This document shows positions 25,843 through 37,090 of a stretch of DNA of 64,000 bases, piece after piece. This DNA is from Halorussus salinus (GTDB lineage: Archaea; Halobacteriota; Halobacteria; Halobacteriales; Haladaptataceae), in the NCBI RefSeq assembly GCF_004765815.2, contig NZ_SBIS02000007.1:620001-684000 (forward strand), in the 5' to 3' direction. Position 1 is the first letter of the stretch. Each line of letters starts with the position of its first letter. The notes beneath the pieces are model-generated. The model saw only the letters and a program-made list of their open reading frames with translations. It searched no databases and was not told where the DNA came from. A program made the position numbers and the translations under genes.

Positions 25843-27233
25843 ATGAGTACAGACAGAGACGCAGACGCCTCCCTCCTCGAACGAGTTCGTGAGAACCCCG
25901 GCCCGGCACTCGGATGGCTCGCCGGGGCACTGATACTGTTCGCGCTGGAAGCCGGAGCGGTCGTCAACTTCGTCACCGGCTTCTTCGGACCCGGAATGGA
26001 GTTGCCGACGCTCCTGACGCGGGACCTCATCCCGAACAACGGCTACGTGACGCCGGACGGCGCGTGGAAAGAGACGTTCCTCAACCTCCCGGCCGCGTAC
26101 GCGTGGGCGCTCCGCGTCGTCCTCATCTACGCCTACGCTTTCGTCTGTCTGGTCTGGCTCTGGCGCGGCTACGAAACCTACCGGAAACACTACCGCCACG
26201 CCGACTGGACGCCGCGAGACGACATGGTCGATAGGCTCCGCGGACACCGATGGGGGCAGTTCGGCGCTGTCATCGTCTTCGCGTTCGTCGTGATGGCGAT
26301 GTTCGCACCCGCGCTCGGTCCGACGACTGTCGAGCGGACCATCTCGAACCCCTACTCGCACTACATCGAGTACACCAACGACGAGGGGCAACTGGAGAAC
26401 ATCACGGTCGGGTCGGCCAACCTCGGGGCGCGCTCGCAGGGGACGCCCGACCGCAACGTCGGCCCGATGACGTACGACCAGTACGGTCGGTGGCACCCCT
26501 TCGGGACGTTACCGTCCGGGAAAGACATGTTCACGTTCATGGCCGCGGGAGCGCGGATATCGCTGTTCATCGGTCTGATATCCGTCGGCGTAAGCGGGCT
26601 CATCGCGGCGGCGTTCGCGCTGTTGACGGCCTACTACAAGGGGCTGGTAGACCTCGCGGTCGTCATCACTGGTGACTCTATAATGTCGTTACCGAGACTA
26701 CTGTTCGTCATGCTGTTGTCGGTGGTGTTGGGCGGCACGTGGATAGCCGAAATCTACAGCGGCGCGCTCATCTTGGCGCTCATCTTCGCCGGGACCGGGT
26801 GGCCGTTCCTATGGCGGTCCGTACGCGGACCCGCGATGCAGGTCTCCGAGCAGGAGTGGATAGACGCCGCCAAGAGCTTCGGACAGCGACCGAGCGTCAC
26901 GATGCGCAAGCACATGGCACCGTACATCCTCGGCTACCTGCTGGTGTACTCCTCGATGACCCTCGGCGGCGTCATCATCGCCGTCGCTGGCCTCTCGTTC
27001 CTCGGGTTGGGTATCAACCCGCCGACGCCCGAGTGGGGCCGCGCAGTGGACATCGGACAGGCGTACGTCACCACCTCGTCGTGGCACATCTCGTTCATCC
27101 CCGGCGTGATGATCGTGCTGGTCGTGACCGCGTTCAACGCGCTGGGTGACGGCATCCGCGACGCCGTGGACCCGCAGAGCGAGAGCGGCGAAGGCGACGC
27201 CGAAGTCGCCGCAGCCGGAGGAGGTGGTGCCTG

Positions 27234-27234
<1 letters not shown>
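25843..27234 (+). CDS. Peptide-type ABC transporter permease 2 (DppC-like)
   Basis: Partner permease of 463 residues, longer than the usual 300 because of an N-terminal extension with two extra hydrophobic segments (residues 20-45 and 82-108) before the domain begins near residue 130. The EAA loop reads EWIDAAKSFGQRPSVTMRKHM. The C-terminus ends in an acidic and Gly-rich tail. The ATG at 25843 has a strong ribosome-binding site (GGAGGTG, 25830-25836). The stop overlaps the start of the next gene. Confidence 0.93.
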
Positions 27235-28312
<1,078 letters not shown>

Positions 28313-28316
<4 letters not shown>

Positions 28317-29644
28317 GCGAACAAGTCCAACAGGAGTCGGTCGGCGTCGCTACCGGCGAGACGCTCGTGGAGGTCAACGAACTGAAGACCTACTACGACG
28401 ACGGCGGTATCGTCGATTCGAACCCCGTGAAAGCGGTCGATGGCGTAGACTTCGAGATCAAGCGCGGCGAGACGCTGGGGCTGGTCGGCGAGTCCGGCTG
28501 TGGCAAGACGACGCTCGGCCGGACGCTCATCCAGTTGGAGGACTCGACCGCCGGTGAGGTCCTGTTCGACGGGACCGACGTGACCGAACTCTCCGGGCAG
28601 GAGCTGAAAGACTGGCGACGCAACAGCCAGATGGTGTTCCAAGACCCGGAATCGAGCCTCAACGACCGGATGACCATCGGAGAAATCATCCGGGAACCGC
28701 TCGACGTTCACGACTGGAACACGCCCGAGGAGCGCCGCGAGCGCGTCCGCGAACTGCTGGACGTGGTGGGACTCCAACCGGCGCACTACTACCGGTACCC
28801 CCACCAGTTCTCGGGCGGCCAGCGCCAGCGAATCGGCATCGCGCGGGCCTTGGCGCTGGAACCCGAGTTCGTCGTGCTGGACGAACCGGTGTCGGCGCTG
28901 GACGTGTCCGTGCAGGCTCAGATTCTGAACCTGCTGGAGGACTTGCAGGACGAGTTCGGGCTGACGTATCTGTTCATCGCCCACGACCTGAGCGTGGTCC
29001 GGCACATCTGCGACCGCGTGGCCGTGATGTATCTGGGCAACGTGATGGAGTTGGGCGACACCGAGGAGCTGTTCGAGAACCCCAAGAACCCCTACACCCA
29101 CTCGCTGTTGTCGGCGATTCCCGAACCCGACCCCACGGCGAACAAGGACCGCATCACGCTTCGGGGGACGCCGCCGAGTCCGCGCGACCCGCCGCAGGGC
29201 TGTCCGTTCACGACGCGGTGTCCGATGAAGATTCGCCCCGAGAAGTACCAAGACATGGACTCGGACACGTGGGTCGCCATCGAGGTGTTCCGCGAGGTCC
29301 TGCGCGAGCGGTCGCGCGCCGAGAAGTCGCTGACCGAGCAGGCCAAAGAACTGCTCGGGATGGAGACGCGCTTCTCCGACATCGGCGAGATCAAACGCGA
29401 ACTGTTCGGCGACATCGAGTTGTCGGGCGAGGTCCAGCGCCACATCGACGCGGCCGCCGACCACGTCGAGGAGAACGACGAGAGACAAGCCCGGCAAGTC
29501 CTGCGCGAGGAGTTCGGGAGCGTCTGTGACTTCGAGGAGCCCGACGACCACGTGGTCAGCGACACCGGGCGCGTCAGTCACTGTCACCGCCACCAGTCGG
29601 AGTACACCGAGCCCGACGAGTTCGTCCCCTACACCGACCGGTAG
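28313..29644 (+). CDS. Peptide-type ABC transporter ATP-binding protein 2 (DppF-like), extended C-terminus
   Basis: Second ATPase, 443 residues against about 330 in bacteria: Walker A GESGCGKT, signature FSGGQRQRI, Walker [12 protein letters not shown], switch His in FIAHDLS. The extra length is an acidic helical block of about 100 residues inserted between CPFTTRCP and the last cysteines (SVCDFEE, SHCHRH) of the C-terminal oligopeptide domain. Starts by ATGA overlap with the previous gene. Confidence 0.95.
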
Positions 29645-30106
29645 ATGTCGTCGCCGCCTTCCCACTCCGCGAACGCTCGGCGCGCGCGGAAGGCCGTGGA
29701 TGCCGTCGTCTACGCCCTCGCGGTCGCCGCCGTGGTGTTCCTCCTCGGGGCGGTCCTCGGGGTCCTCCTCGGCGGGGGTCTCGTCACCGCGAAGTACGTG
29801 ATGTTTCTCCTCGGCATCCTGCTGTTCGGCTACGGGACGTTTCAGCTCCGGCCGGACCCGCCGTGGGACACCACCGAGACCGACGAGGGCGAACTCAAGG
29901 TGACGAAAAACGAGCAGAACAGCCGGGTCATCGGCGAACGCGACGAGACGAGGTTTCAGGCCGCGGTCCAGCGGATTCCGCCGCTCCCGTGGTACTCGCT
30001 CCCGCCGAACCAGCGGTTCTCGGTGGGATTCAAGCTGTTCCTCGCGAGTCTGGCGACGCTGGCGTGGTCGTTCGTGCTGGAGACGGTGTTCGGCGTCATG
30101 GGATAG
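29645..30106 (+). CDS. DUF7555-like membrane protein
   Basis: Protein of 153 residues starting on the base after the dppF-like stop. Hydrophobic spans are at about residues 20-45 (AVVYALAVAAVVFLLGAVLGVLL), 50-65 and 128-148; a cytoplasmic middle part contains LRPDPPWDTTETDEGE and RDETRFQAAVQRIPPLPWYSLPP. I recall the 'FQLRPxPPWD...ETRFQ' pattern as haloarchaeal family DUF7555. It has no known link to the transporter despite the adjacency. Confidence 0.7.
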   Translation: MSSPPSHSANARRARKAVDAVVYALAVAAVVFLLGAVLGVLLGGGLVTAKYVMFLLGILLFGYGTFQLRPDPPWDTTETDEGELKVTKNEQNSRVIGERDETRFQAAVQRIPPLPWYSLPPNQRFSVGFKLFLASLATLAWSFVLETVFGVMG

Positions 30107-30211
30107 TTACAGGCGAGTCTGGACTGTTCGTGAAAGAGGTTCTCCTCACGACGAATCGGCGTTGGTCCCCAAACAACAGGTTTTACCGGCGGAAGGCCGT
30201 CAGACGTACAC

Positions 30212-30796
30212 ATGCCAGAAGCAGGGGAGGGAGAAGACCCCGACTACGCCGAGCAGATCGCCGCGAGCGCGGACGTTCACAAGGGCGCGTGGCAGCGCAC
30301 CATCGACGACATGCGGGCGATGGAGGAGGACCTCGAAGCCGAGGGGTGGAGCGTCGTCGCCATCGGCGCGGGCCACACCGCGCCGACGAACCCCGATTCG
30401 GGCGAGACCGACCGCTGGGGGTTCGTCCACGTCGTCCCCGGCAACGACGCCGACGAGTTCTCCGAGGCCGTCGAGACCGGCAAGTTCCCGGAGTATCGCG
30501 TATTCCGCAACGAGATGCAGGGTCGCATCTTCATGCTGACTCAACTGCTGGACCCCGAGTCGGAGACCGCGATACTCCTCGCGGGTAACTTCGAGGTGCG
30601 CCACGCCCCCGGTCTCGTCAAGACCGCGCTGAAGGAAGACGAGATGTATACCCACGTTCAGACGCTCGACGGCACCCACTTGGGGTCGTTCCGCCACGAC
30701 GACCTGACGAAGTTCTTCCCCGACCCGCACAAGTACGCGGGCTACGACGTGCCCTTCGACGACGTGCTGGACGACGAGGAGTCGGACTCCGAGTAG
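30212..30796 (+). CDS. DUF7529-like haloarchaeal protein
   Basis: Soluble acidic protein of 194 residues. Conserved-looking stretches are WQRTIDDMRAMEEDLEAEGW, GAGHTAPTNPDSG, WGFVHVVPGNDADEF, EMQGRIFMLTQLLDPESETAILLAGNFEVRHA and TLDGTHLGSFRHDDLTKFFPDP. I recall this as family DUF7529; function unknown. A TATA-like GGTTTTACC lies at 30179-30187. Confidence 0.7.
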   Translation: MPEAGEGEDPDYAEQIAASADVHKGAWQRTIDDMRAMEEDLEAEGWSVVAIGAGHTAPTNPDSGETDRWGFVHVVPGNDADEFSEAVETGKFPEYRVFRNEMQGRIFMLTQLLDPESETAILLAGNFEVRHAPGLVKTALKEDEMYTHVQTLDGTHLGSFRHDDLTKFFPDPHKYAGYDVPFDDVLDDEESDSE

Positions 30797-30797
30797 T

Positions 30798-30857
30798 TCG
30801 GACGAGTGCTTCTGTCGATGGGTGACATCGGACGAGTGTTTCTATCTGTGAGCGGCA
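30798..30857 (+). repeat. Two degenerate 30-bp direct repeats
   Basis: TCGGACGAGTG starts at 30798 and again at 30828; the following bases (CTTCTGTCGATG / TTTCTATCTGTG) also align, giving a 30-bp period just after the DUF7529-like stop. Confidence 0.5.
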
Positions 30858-31165
30858 TCAAAAGAACGATTCTGACGTAGAAAGCGGCGAGAAGCTAGCT
30901 ATTGCCGACTCCAAGGAGTCACTGCACAGCACCGCGACTGCACCTCAGGCCTCCCCAACCGACTGCGTTGCTCGGTCTTCGACCTGCGCTACTCATCCCT
31001 CACGCGATCGGCGCGACCACGAGGGTCGCGCCCCACGCGCCGGGTCGAAGGTCGAGAGAAGTTCGTTCGCGGTCGGTGAAGTCAGCCGAAACGGTGGGAC
31101 GGACGGGCGAAGTCGGAATGTTCGGTTCGTAGACTACAAGACGCCCCGACCCGTATCGCGCGAAC
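30858..31165. other. Intergenic region with a REP-like block and hairpin
   Basis: No gene is visible. About 30901-31032 reads like a haloarchaeal dispersed intergenic element (short alternating 'CTGCGTTGCTCGGTCTTCG' type text) and ends in a perfect 9-bp hairpin GGCGCGACC-ACGAG-GGTCGCGCC at 31010-31032. Promoter signals for the CBS gene are weak. Confidence 0.4.
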
Positions 31166-32014
31166 ATGAACGTAGGCGAAGCCATGACGCCACGCTCGGA
31201 GGTCGTCACCGTGGAACTTCCGGGCACCCGCGACGACGTGCTAGAGTATCTACAGGAGCGGTCGTTCTCGTCCGTTCCCGTGGTCAAGAACAGCGACGGT
31301 ACCGAGGAGTTCCGCGGTCTCATCTCGCGCGACGACCTCATCGAGAACCCCGACGAGGACCAACTCGCGATGCTGATGCGCGACGTGCCGACCACCACGC
31401 AGGACACGACCATCGAGGAGGTCGCGGCCCTGATGGTCTCGGAGGGCGCGCGCCGGGTCCCGGTCGTGGACGGCCAGTTGGAGGGCATCGTCACCGTGAC
31501 CGACGTGGTTCGGGCCATCGCGGACGGCGAGGCCGCCGGGGACGCGGCGGTCGGCGACATCGCCTCCCGCGACGTGAACACCACCTACGACGGGACGCCC
31601 CTGACCGTCGCCGAGCGCGAACTCTACTACGCGAACCTGCCCTACGCGGTCGTCCTCGACGAGGAGGGCGAGATGGACGGCGTGCTGACCGAGGTGGACA
31701 TCATCGAGGTCGCGCGCGTCGTGGAGGGCGAGGACGACACGGGCGACTCCATCGCCGACGAGGACGACGACTGGAAGTGGGAGTCCATCAAGGCGGTCGG
31801 CAAGCGCTACCTGCCGACCCGGAACGTCGAGATTCCGGCCGCGCCGGTCGAGGAGTTCATGACTCACGACGTAGTGACCGTCTCGGGCGAGAAGACCGCC
31901 AAGCAGGCCGCCCAGATGATGCTTCGCAACGACATCGAGCAGATTCCGCTGATGAACGGCGACCGCCTCACGGGCATCGTCCGCGACGTGAATCTGCTGG
32001 AGGCCCTACAGTGA
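31166..32014 (+). CDS. CBS-domain protein with four CBS motifs
   Basis: Cytoplasmic protein of 282 residues consisting of two CBS pairs: residues 1-60 (GEAMTPRSEVVTVE..FRGLISRDDLIE) with 65-125 (VPTTTQDTTIEEVAALMV..LEGIVTVTDVVRAI), and 128-195 with 222-282 (EEFMTHDVVTVSGEKTAKQAAQMM..LTGIVRDVNLLEAL). CBS pairs bind adenosyl ligands and act as energy or ion sensors; no effector domain is attached. Its stop overlaps the glyS start (GTGA), so they form an operon, and it may modulate a partner in trans. Confidence 0.9.
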   Translation: MNVGEAMTPRSEVVTVELPGTRDDVLEYLQERSFSSVPVVKNSDGTEEFRGLISRDDLIENPDEDQLAMLMRDVPTTTQDTTIEEVAALMVSEGARRVPVVDGQLEGIVTVTDVVRAIADGEAAGDAAVGDIASRDVNTTYDGTPLTVAERELYYANLPYAVVLDEEGEMDGVLTEVDIIEVARVVEGEDDTGDSIADEDDDWKWESIKAVGKRYLPTRNVEIPAAPVEEFMTHDVVTVSGEKTAKQAAQMMLRNDIEQIPLMNGDRLTGIVRDVNLLEALQ

Positions 32015-33762
32015 GCCGAAACGACCTCGTGGAACTGGCCAAGCGCCGAGGGTACTTCTTCCAGTCGGCGGGCGCGTACGGCGGCGTCTCGGGGTTCTAC
32101 ACCTACGGCCCGCAGGGCGCGACGCTCAAGCAGAACGTCGAGAACACGTGGCGCGAGCGGTTTCAGGTCCGCGAGGGCCACCGCGAGATAGACGCCCCGA
32201 CCGTGATGCCCGAACCCGTCTTCGAGGCGTCGGGCCACCTCGACACCTTCGACGACATGCTCGTGGAGTGTCCCGAGTGCGGCGAGAGCCACCGCGCGGA
32301 CCACCTCATCGAGGACAACACGGACATCGAGGAGGCCGAGGCGCTTCCCATCGACGAGGTGGAGGCGCTCATCGCCGACCACGACCTCGTCTGCCCGAAC
32401 TGCGGGACCGAACTCGCGGGCGAGTCGGTGGACGACTTCAACCTGATGTTCGAGACGAACATCGGGCCGGGCGACTCCTCGCCGGGCTATCTGCGCCCCG
32501 AGACCGCACAGGGCATCTTCGTGGAGTTCCCGCAACTCGCGGAGTACGCCCGCAACCAGCTTCCGTTCGGTATCACCCAGATCGGCAAGGCCTACCGCAA
32601 CGAAATTTCCCCCCGAAACTCGCTCATCCGGACGCGGGAGTTCACGCAGGCGGAGTTGGAACACTTCATCGACCCCAACGAGGACGAACCGGACATCGAG
32701 AAGGTCGCCGACGTGGAACTCAAACTCTACCCGGCCGACGCACAGGAGGAGGACGGCACCGAGTACGTCTACAAGACCGTCGAGGAGGCCGTCGAGGAGG
32801 GCGTCGTTCACGAGTGGGTCGCCTACTATCTGGGCGTCGGCAAGCAGTGGTACGAGTCCATCGGCGTGGACATGGACCGGTTCCGGTTCCGCCAGCACCT
32901 CGCGGGCGAGCGCGCCCACTACGCGGCCGACTGCTGGGACGCCGAGGGCGAAATCGACGGCGACTGGTACGAACTCGCCGGGTTCGCCTACCGGAGCGAC
33001 TACGACCTGAGTAAACACGACGAGTACTCCGACGACGACTTCACCGTCTTCAAGCAGTACGACGAGCCGAAGGTGGTCGAGCGCGCGACCGTCGAGCCCG
33101 ACATGAGCTACCTCGGGCCGGAGTTCGGCGGCGACGCCGGAGCCGTGGCCGACGAACTCGAAAAGCTGGCCGAGCGCGACCGCGCGGCGTTCGACTCCGA
33201 GGAGGTGACCGTCGAAGTCGACGGCGACGAGTACGCCGTCCCGACCGAGAAGACCGGCTTCGGCGTCGAGGAGCAGAAGGAGACCGGCGAACACGTCATG
33301 CCCCACGTCGTGGAACCCTCCATCGGCGTGGACCGCGCGGTCTACACGACGCTGATTCACGCCTACGAGGAGGACGAAGTGGAGGGCGAGAGCCGCAAGC
33401 GCCTCGCGCTCGAACCCGAAGTCGCGCCCACCTTCGTCGGCGTCTTCCCGCTGATGGAGAAAGACGGCATGGGCGAGACCGCCCGTGAGATTACCGACGA
33501 CCTCCGCGCGGCCGGTTTCGACGTGACCTACGACGACTCGGGCAACATCGGTCGGCGCTACCGGCGACAGGACGAGGTCGGCACGCCGTTCTGCGTGACG
33601 GTGGACTACGAGAGTCTAGAAGAAGAGACCGTCACCCTCCGCGAGCGCGACTCGACCGAACAGGTCCGGGTGCCCATCGCGGACCTGCCCGACCTCCTCG
33701 GGGACCTCCGCACGGGCGAAACGACCTTCGCGGAGCTGGACGCGCCCGCCCCCGAACAGTAA
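32011..33762 (+). CDS. glyS: Glycyl-tRNA synthetase
   Basis: Class II alpha2-type synthetase of 583 residues. RRGYFFQSAGAYGGVSGFYTYGP at the N-terminus, zinc-binding pairs CPECGESH and CPNCGTE in the insertion, LRPETAQGIFVEF (glycine site), GITQIGKAYRNEISPRNSLIRTREFTQAE (motif 2), EPSIGVDRAVYTTL (motif 3) and a C-terminal anticodon-binding domain (APTFVGVFPLM..NIGRRYRRQDEVGTPFCVTVD). GTG start overlaps the CBS stop; codons upstream in this frame belong to the CBS gene in another frame. Confidence 0.97.
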   Translation: MSRNDLVELAKRRGYFFQSAGAYGGVSGFYTYGPQGATLKQNVENTWRERFQVREGHREIDAPTVMPEPVFEASGHLDTFDDMLVECPECGESHRADHLIEDNTDIEEAEALPIDEVEALIADHDLVCPNCGTELAGESVDDFNLMFETNIGPGDSSPGYLRPETAQGIFVEFPQLAEYARNQLPFGITQIGKAYRNEISPRNSLIRTREFTQAELEHFIDPNEDEPDIEKVADVELKLYPADAQEEDGTEYVYKTVEEAVEEGVVHEWVAYYLGVGKQWYESIGVDMDRFRFRQHLAGERAHYAADCWDAEGEIDGDWYELAGFAYRSDYDLSKHDEYSDDDFTVFKQYDEPKVVERATVEPDMSYLGPEFGGDAGAVADELEKLAERDRAAFDSEEVTVEVDGDEYAVPTEKTGFGVEEQKETGEHVMPHVVEPSIGVDRAVYTTLIHAYEEDEVEGESRKRLALEPEVAPTFVGVFPLMEKDGMGETAREITDDLRAAGFDVTYDDSGNIGRRYRRQDEVGTPFCVTVDYESLEEETVTLRERDSTEQVRVPIADLPDLLGDLRTGETTFAELDAPAPEQ

Positions 33763-33764
33763 CC

Positions 33765-34349
33765 GTGTCGCTACCCAGCGAGGTCAAGCGCCGACTCGTC
33801 CACGTCTCGGGGACGGGCTACCCGGCGCTGTACCTGCTGGACCTCGCGTCCTACCGGGAGTTGCAACTGTTGCTCGTGGCGAGTTCGGTCGTCGCGCTCG
33901 TGTTGGAAGTGATTCGGCTGTTCGTCGGGTTGGACTGGCGCATCTTCGACGAGTTGACCCGCGAGTACGAGCAGGACAACCTCGCGGGCTACGCGCTCTA
34001 CATCTTCGGGATGACCGTGGCCGCCCTCGCGTTCGGGCCGCGGGTCTCGGTCCCCGCGATGTTGATGCTCACCATCGCCGACCCCATCAGCGGGCTGGCG
34101 GGCTCGGGCGAGTTGGGCGTCAAGCAGACCCACACGCTCTTGCTCACGTTCGGCGTCTGTCTGCTCATCACGAGTCTGTCGGGCCTCCCGCTAGTCGCGG
34201 CAGTGTTGGGCGCGCTGGCCGCGACGCTGGCCGACGGCATGAAACCAATCGTCGCTGGCTACGTCATCGACGACAACATCACGATTCCGGTCGTCTCGGC
34301 GGTCGTGATGTATCTGGCGTTGCAGTACCTGCCGACGGTGAGGCTCTGA
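33765..34349 (+). CDS. Dolichol kinase/CDP-archaeol-type integral membrane protein
   Basis: Protein of 194 residues with about six membrane spans and a GTG start two bases after glyS. VKRRLVHVSGTGYPALYLL at the N-terminus and LTIADPISGLAGS in the centre (the acidic ADP motif of the phosphatidate cytidylyltransferase/dolichol-kinase superfamily), with DDNITIPVVSAVVM near the end, place it in that superfamily. It probably phosphorylates a polyprenol or moves a cytidylyl group onto a lipid, in support of N-glycosylation or lipid synthesis. Substrate not decidable. Confidence 0.75.
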   Translation: MSLPSEVKRRLVHVSGTGYPALYLLDLASYRELQLLLVASSVVALVLEVIRLFVGLDWRIFDELTREYEQDNLAGYALYIFGMTVAALAFGPRVSVPAMLMLTIADPISGLAGSGELGVKQTHTLLLTFGVCLLITSLSGLPLVAAVLGALAATLADGMKPIVAGYVIDDNITIPVVSAVVMYLALQYLPTVRL

Positions 34350-34385
34350 GTTCGCCCCCGTTTCACTTTCACCTCGATAGGCGAA

Positions 34386-34395
34386 CCCTTTAATC
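34386..34395 (+). promoter_or_regulatory. TATA box of hef
   Basis: CCCTTTAATC is centred about 29 bases before the ATG at 34420, fitting a leaderless transcript. Confidence 0.6.
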
Positions 34396-34419
34396 GGATG
34401 CCGACTTACCTGCCCACGA

Positions 34420-36882
34420 ATGGCGACGACCGGGGACCAGCAGTACGTGGACCACGAACTCCTCGTCCCGGAGTTCATCGAGCGCCGGATGTACCAGTTG
34501 CAACTCGCGGGGTCGGCCAAGGACCGGGACACCTTGGTCTGTCTGCCGACCGGTCTCGGGAAGACGACCGTGAGCCTGCTGGTGACCGCCGAGCGACTGG
34601 CGGACGTGGGCGGCAAGAGTCTACTCCTCGCGCCGACGAAACCGCTCGTCCAGCAACACGCCGACTTCTACCGGGAGGCCCTCGATATTCCGGACGACGA
34701 CATCGTGGTCTTCACCGGCGAGGTCCGGCCCGACGAGCGCACGGAGCTTTGGCAGAGCGCGTCCGTGGTCATCGCCACCCCGCAGGTCGTGGAGAACGAC
34801 CTCGTGGGAAGCCGAATCGACCTCGGCAACGTTACACACGTCACCTTCGACGAGTGCCACCGCGCGACCGGCGACTACGCCTACAACTACATCGCCGAGC
34901 GATACCATCAGGACGCGAACGACCCACTCGTCACGGGGATGAGCGCGTCTCCGGGCGGCGACGAGGAGGAAATCCTCGAAGTCTGTGAGAACCTCGGCAT
35001 CGAGAACGTGGAGGTGATGACCGAGGAGGACTCGGACGTAGACGAGTACACCCACGACACCGACGTGGAGTGGGAGCGCGTCGAGTTACCCGACGACGTG
35101 TTGGAGATTCGAGACGCCTTGAACGAGGTCGTGGAAGAACGACTGGCGAAGCTGAAGGAGTTGGGAATCACCCGCAAGACGAGCGCCGACCTCTCGGAGA
35201 CCGACATCAAGAAGATGCGGGCGGAACTCCAGCAACTCATCGACAACGACCAGTCGGAGGGGTACCAAGGCATGTCGGCGCTCGCCGAGATTCGGAAGCT
35301 CCGGACCGCCGTCACCTACGTCGAGACCCAGAGCGTCGAAGCCCTGCGGCGGTACTTCGAGCGCCAGCGAAACGCCGCCAAGTCCTCGGGCGCGTCGAAG
35401 GCCAGCCAACGGTTCGTCTCCGAACCCAAAGTCAAGGAGGCGATGCGCAGAGCCGAGAAGTACGACGACCTCCACCCGAAGTACTCCCGTGCCCGGATGC
35501 GCATCGCCGAGACGCTGGGCATCGAGAACGGCGAGCGCGTCATCGTGTTCACCGAGTCCCGCGACACCGCCGAGGCCCTGACCGAATTCTTGGGCCAGCA
35601 CTTCGACACCCAGCGATTCGTCGGGCAGGGCGACAAGGAAGGAAGCGACGGAATGACCCAGAAGCAACAGCAGGAGGTCTTGGACCGCTTCCGCGGCGGC
35701 GACTTCGAGGTGCTAGTCTCGACCTCGGTCGCCGAGGAGGGACTGGACGTGCCCGAGGTGGACCTCGTGCTGTTTTACGAACCGGTCCCCACCGCCATCC
35801 GGTCCATCCAGCGCAAGGGTCGGACCGGGCGACAGGCCAAGGGTCGGGTCGCGGTTCTCCTCGCGGAGGACACCCGCGACGAGGCCTACTTCTGGATTTC
35901 CAAGCGCCGCGAAGACGAAATGGAGACCGAGTTACGGAAGCTGAAGGGCGTTGCCGACGAGGTTGAGGAGGAACTGGACGACTCCCAGCGCCAGTTGGGC
36001 GACTTCGATTCGGGGTCCGGCGGCGGAACCGAAGCGGGCGACGACTCGGGGAGCGAGGTAGAACCCGGACTGCAAGCGTTCGACGCGAGCGACGAGAGAG
36101 ACGACACCGCGGGAGACAAAGGCGATAGCGGGGGAGACGACGCCGACGAGAGAGACGAGACCGAAACCGAGGAGCGAGCCGAAGACGAGAGCGACGAGGG
36201 CGTCGTCGCCGCCGCCGAACCCGACGACGAGACGGTCGAAATCGTCGCCGACCAGCGCGAACTCGACTCGACCATCGCGCGGGACCTCTCGACGCGCGAG
36301 GGCGTCGAGACTCGCCTCGAAACGCTCTCGGTCGGCGACTACGTGCTGAGCGACCGCGTGGTGGTCGAGCGCAAGTCGGTCGGGGACTTCCTCGACACGC
36401 TGACCGGCGGCGACCGCTCGATGTTCGAGCAGTTGGGCGACGCGACGCGCCACTACGCCCGGCCGGTCGTGATTCTGGAGGGCGACGGTCTCTACGAGGA
36501 GCGCAACGTCCACCCGAACGCGATTCGGGGCGCGCTCTCGTCGCTGGCGGTGGACTTCGGCGCGAGCGTCCTCCGGACGACCGGCGAAGACGACACCGCC
36601 GACCTGCTGGAGGTCATCGCCACCCGCGAGCAGGAGGCCGACGACCGCGAGGTGTCGGTCCACGGCGAGAAGGCGAGCAAGACGCTGGCCGAACAACAGG
36701 AGTACGTCGTCTCCTCGATAGCGGACATCGGTCCCGTGACCGCCCGGTCCCTGCTGGAGGAGTTCAAGACGGTCGAGGCGGTCATGACGGCCAGAGAGGA
36801 CGACTTACTAGAGGTTCAAGGCGTCGGTGAAGTCACCGCCGAGCGAATCCGCGAGGTCGTCGGAAGCGACTACGACCGGTAG
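34420..36882 (+). CDS. hef: Hef helicase/nuclease (XPF/FANCM family)
   Basis: Branched-DNA helicase-nuclease of 820 residues acting at stalled forks. The superfamily-2 helicase has Walker A CLPTGLGKTT (residues 41-50), DECH box, and motif VI SIQRKGRTGRQ. An acidic low-complexity linker (about residues 530-600) joins it to the ERCC4 nuclease with VERKSVGDF and VILEGDGLY. The C-terminus is a tandem helix-hairpin-helix (IGPVTARSLLEEF, VQGVGEVTAERI). Start supported by the TATA spacing. In haloarchaea Hef is known to be needed when the Holliday-junction resolvase Hjc is lost; that is background. Confidence 0.96.
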   Translation: MATTGDQQYVDHELLVPEFIERRMYQLQLAGSAKDRDTLVCLPTGLGKTTVSLLVTAERLADVGGKSLLLAPTKPLVQQHADFYREALDIPDDDIVVFTGEVRPDERTELWQSASVVIATPQVVENDLVGSRIDLGNVTHVTFDECHRATGDYAYNYIAERYHQDANDPLVTGMSASPGGDEEEILEVCENLGIENVEVMTEEDSDVDEYTHDTDVEWERVELPDDVLEIRDALNEVVEERLAKLKELGITRKTSADLSETDIKKMRAELQQLIDNDQSEGYQGMSALAEIRKLRTAVTYVETQSVEALRRYFERQRNAAKSSGASKASQRFVSEPKVKEAMRRAEKYDDLHPKYSRARMRIAETLGIENGERVIVFTESRDTAEALTEFLGQHFDTQRFVGQGDKEGSDGMTQKQQQEVLDRFRGGDFEVLVSTSVAEEGLDVPEVDLVLFYEPVPTAIRSIQRKGRTGRQAKGRVAVLLAEDTRDEAYFWISKRREDEMETELRKLKGVADEVEEELDDSQRQLGDFDSGSGGGTEAGDDSGSEVEPGLQAFDASDERDDTAGDKGDSGGDDADERDETETEERAEDESDEGVVAAAEPDDETVEIVADQRELDSTIARDLSTREGVETRLETLSVGDYVLSDRVVVERKSVGDFLDTLTGGDRSMFEQLGDATRHYARPVVILEGDGLYEERNVHPNAIRGALSSLAVDFGASVLRTTGEDDTADLLEVIATREQEADDREVSVHGEKASKTLAEQQEYVVSSIADIGPVTARSLLEEFKTVEAVMTAREDDLLEVQGVGEVTAERIREVVGSDYDR

Positions 36883-37090
36883 CGGCCGGTGGTGGTACCA
36901 CCGAGTTGTGAACGAGCGTGAACAGTTCCGCGAATTTCGACGTTGTTCCGGCAGACGACGGCGCTCCCCCGTGAGAAACGGTCGCTTACTCGCCCGTAGG
37001 CGGCGCGTAAGAGATAGTTTTCGAGCAAAACTCATCAAAACGGCCGGGGCGACTTATGTCGATACGCATTCTTGAGTAGGTACCGAGTAA

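Noticed and set aside
36891-36902. Palindrome GGTGGTACCACC after hef
   Set aside because: Short and GC-rich; such 12-bp palindromes are expected by chance at this base composition and no T-run follows.
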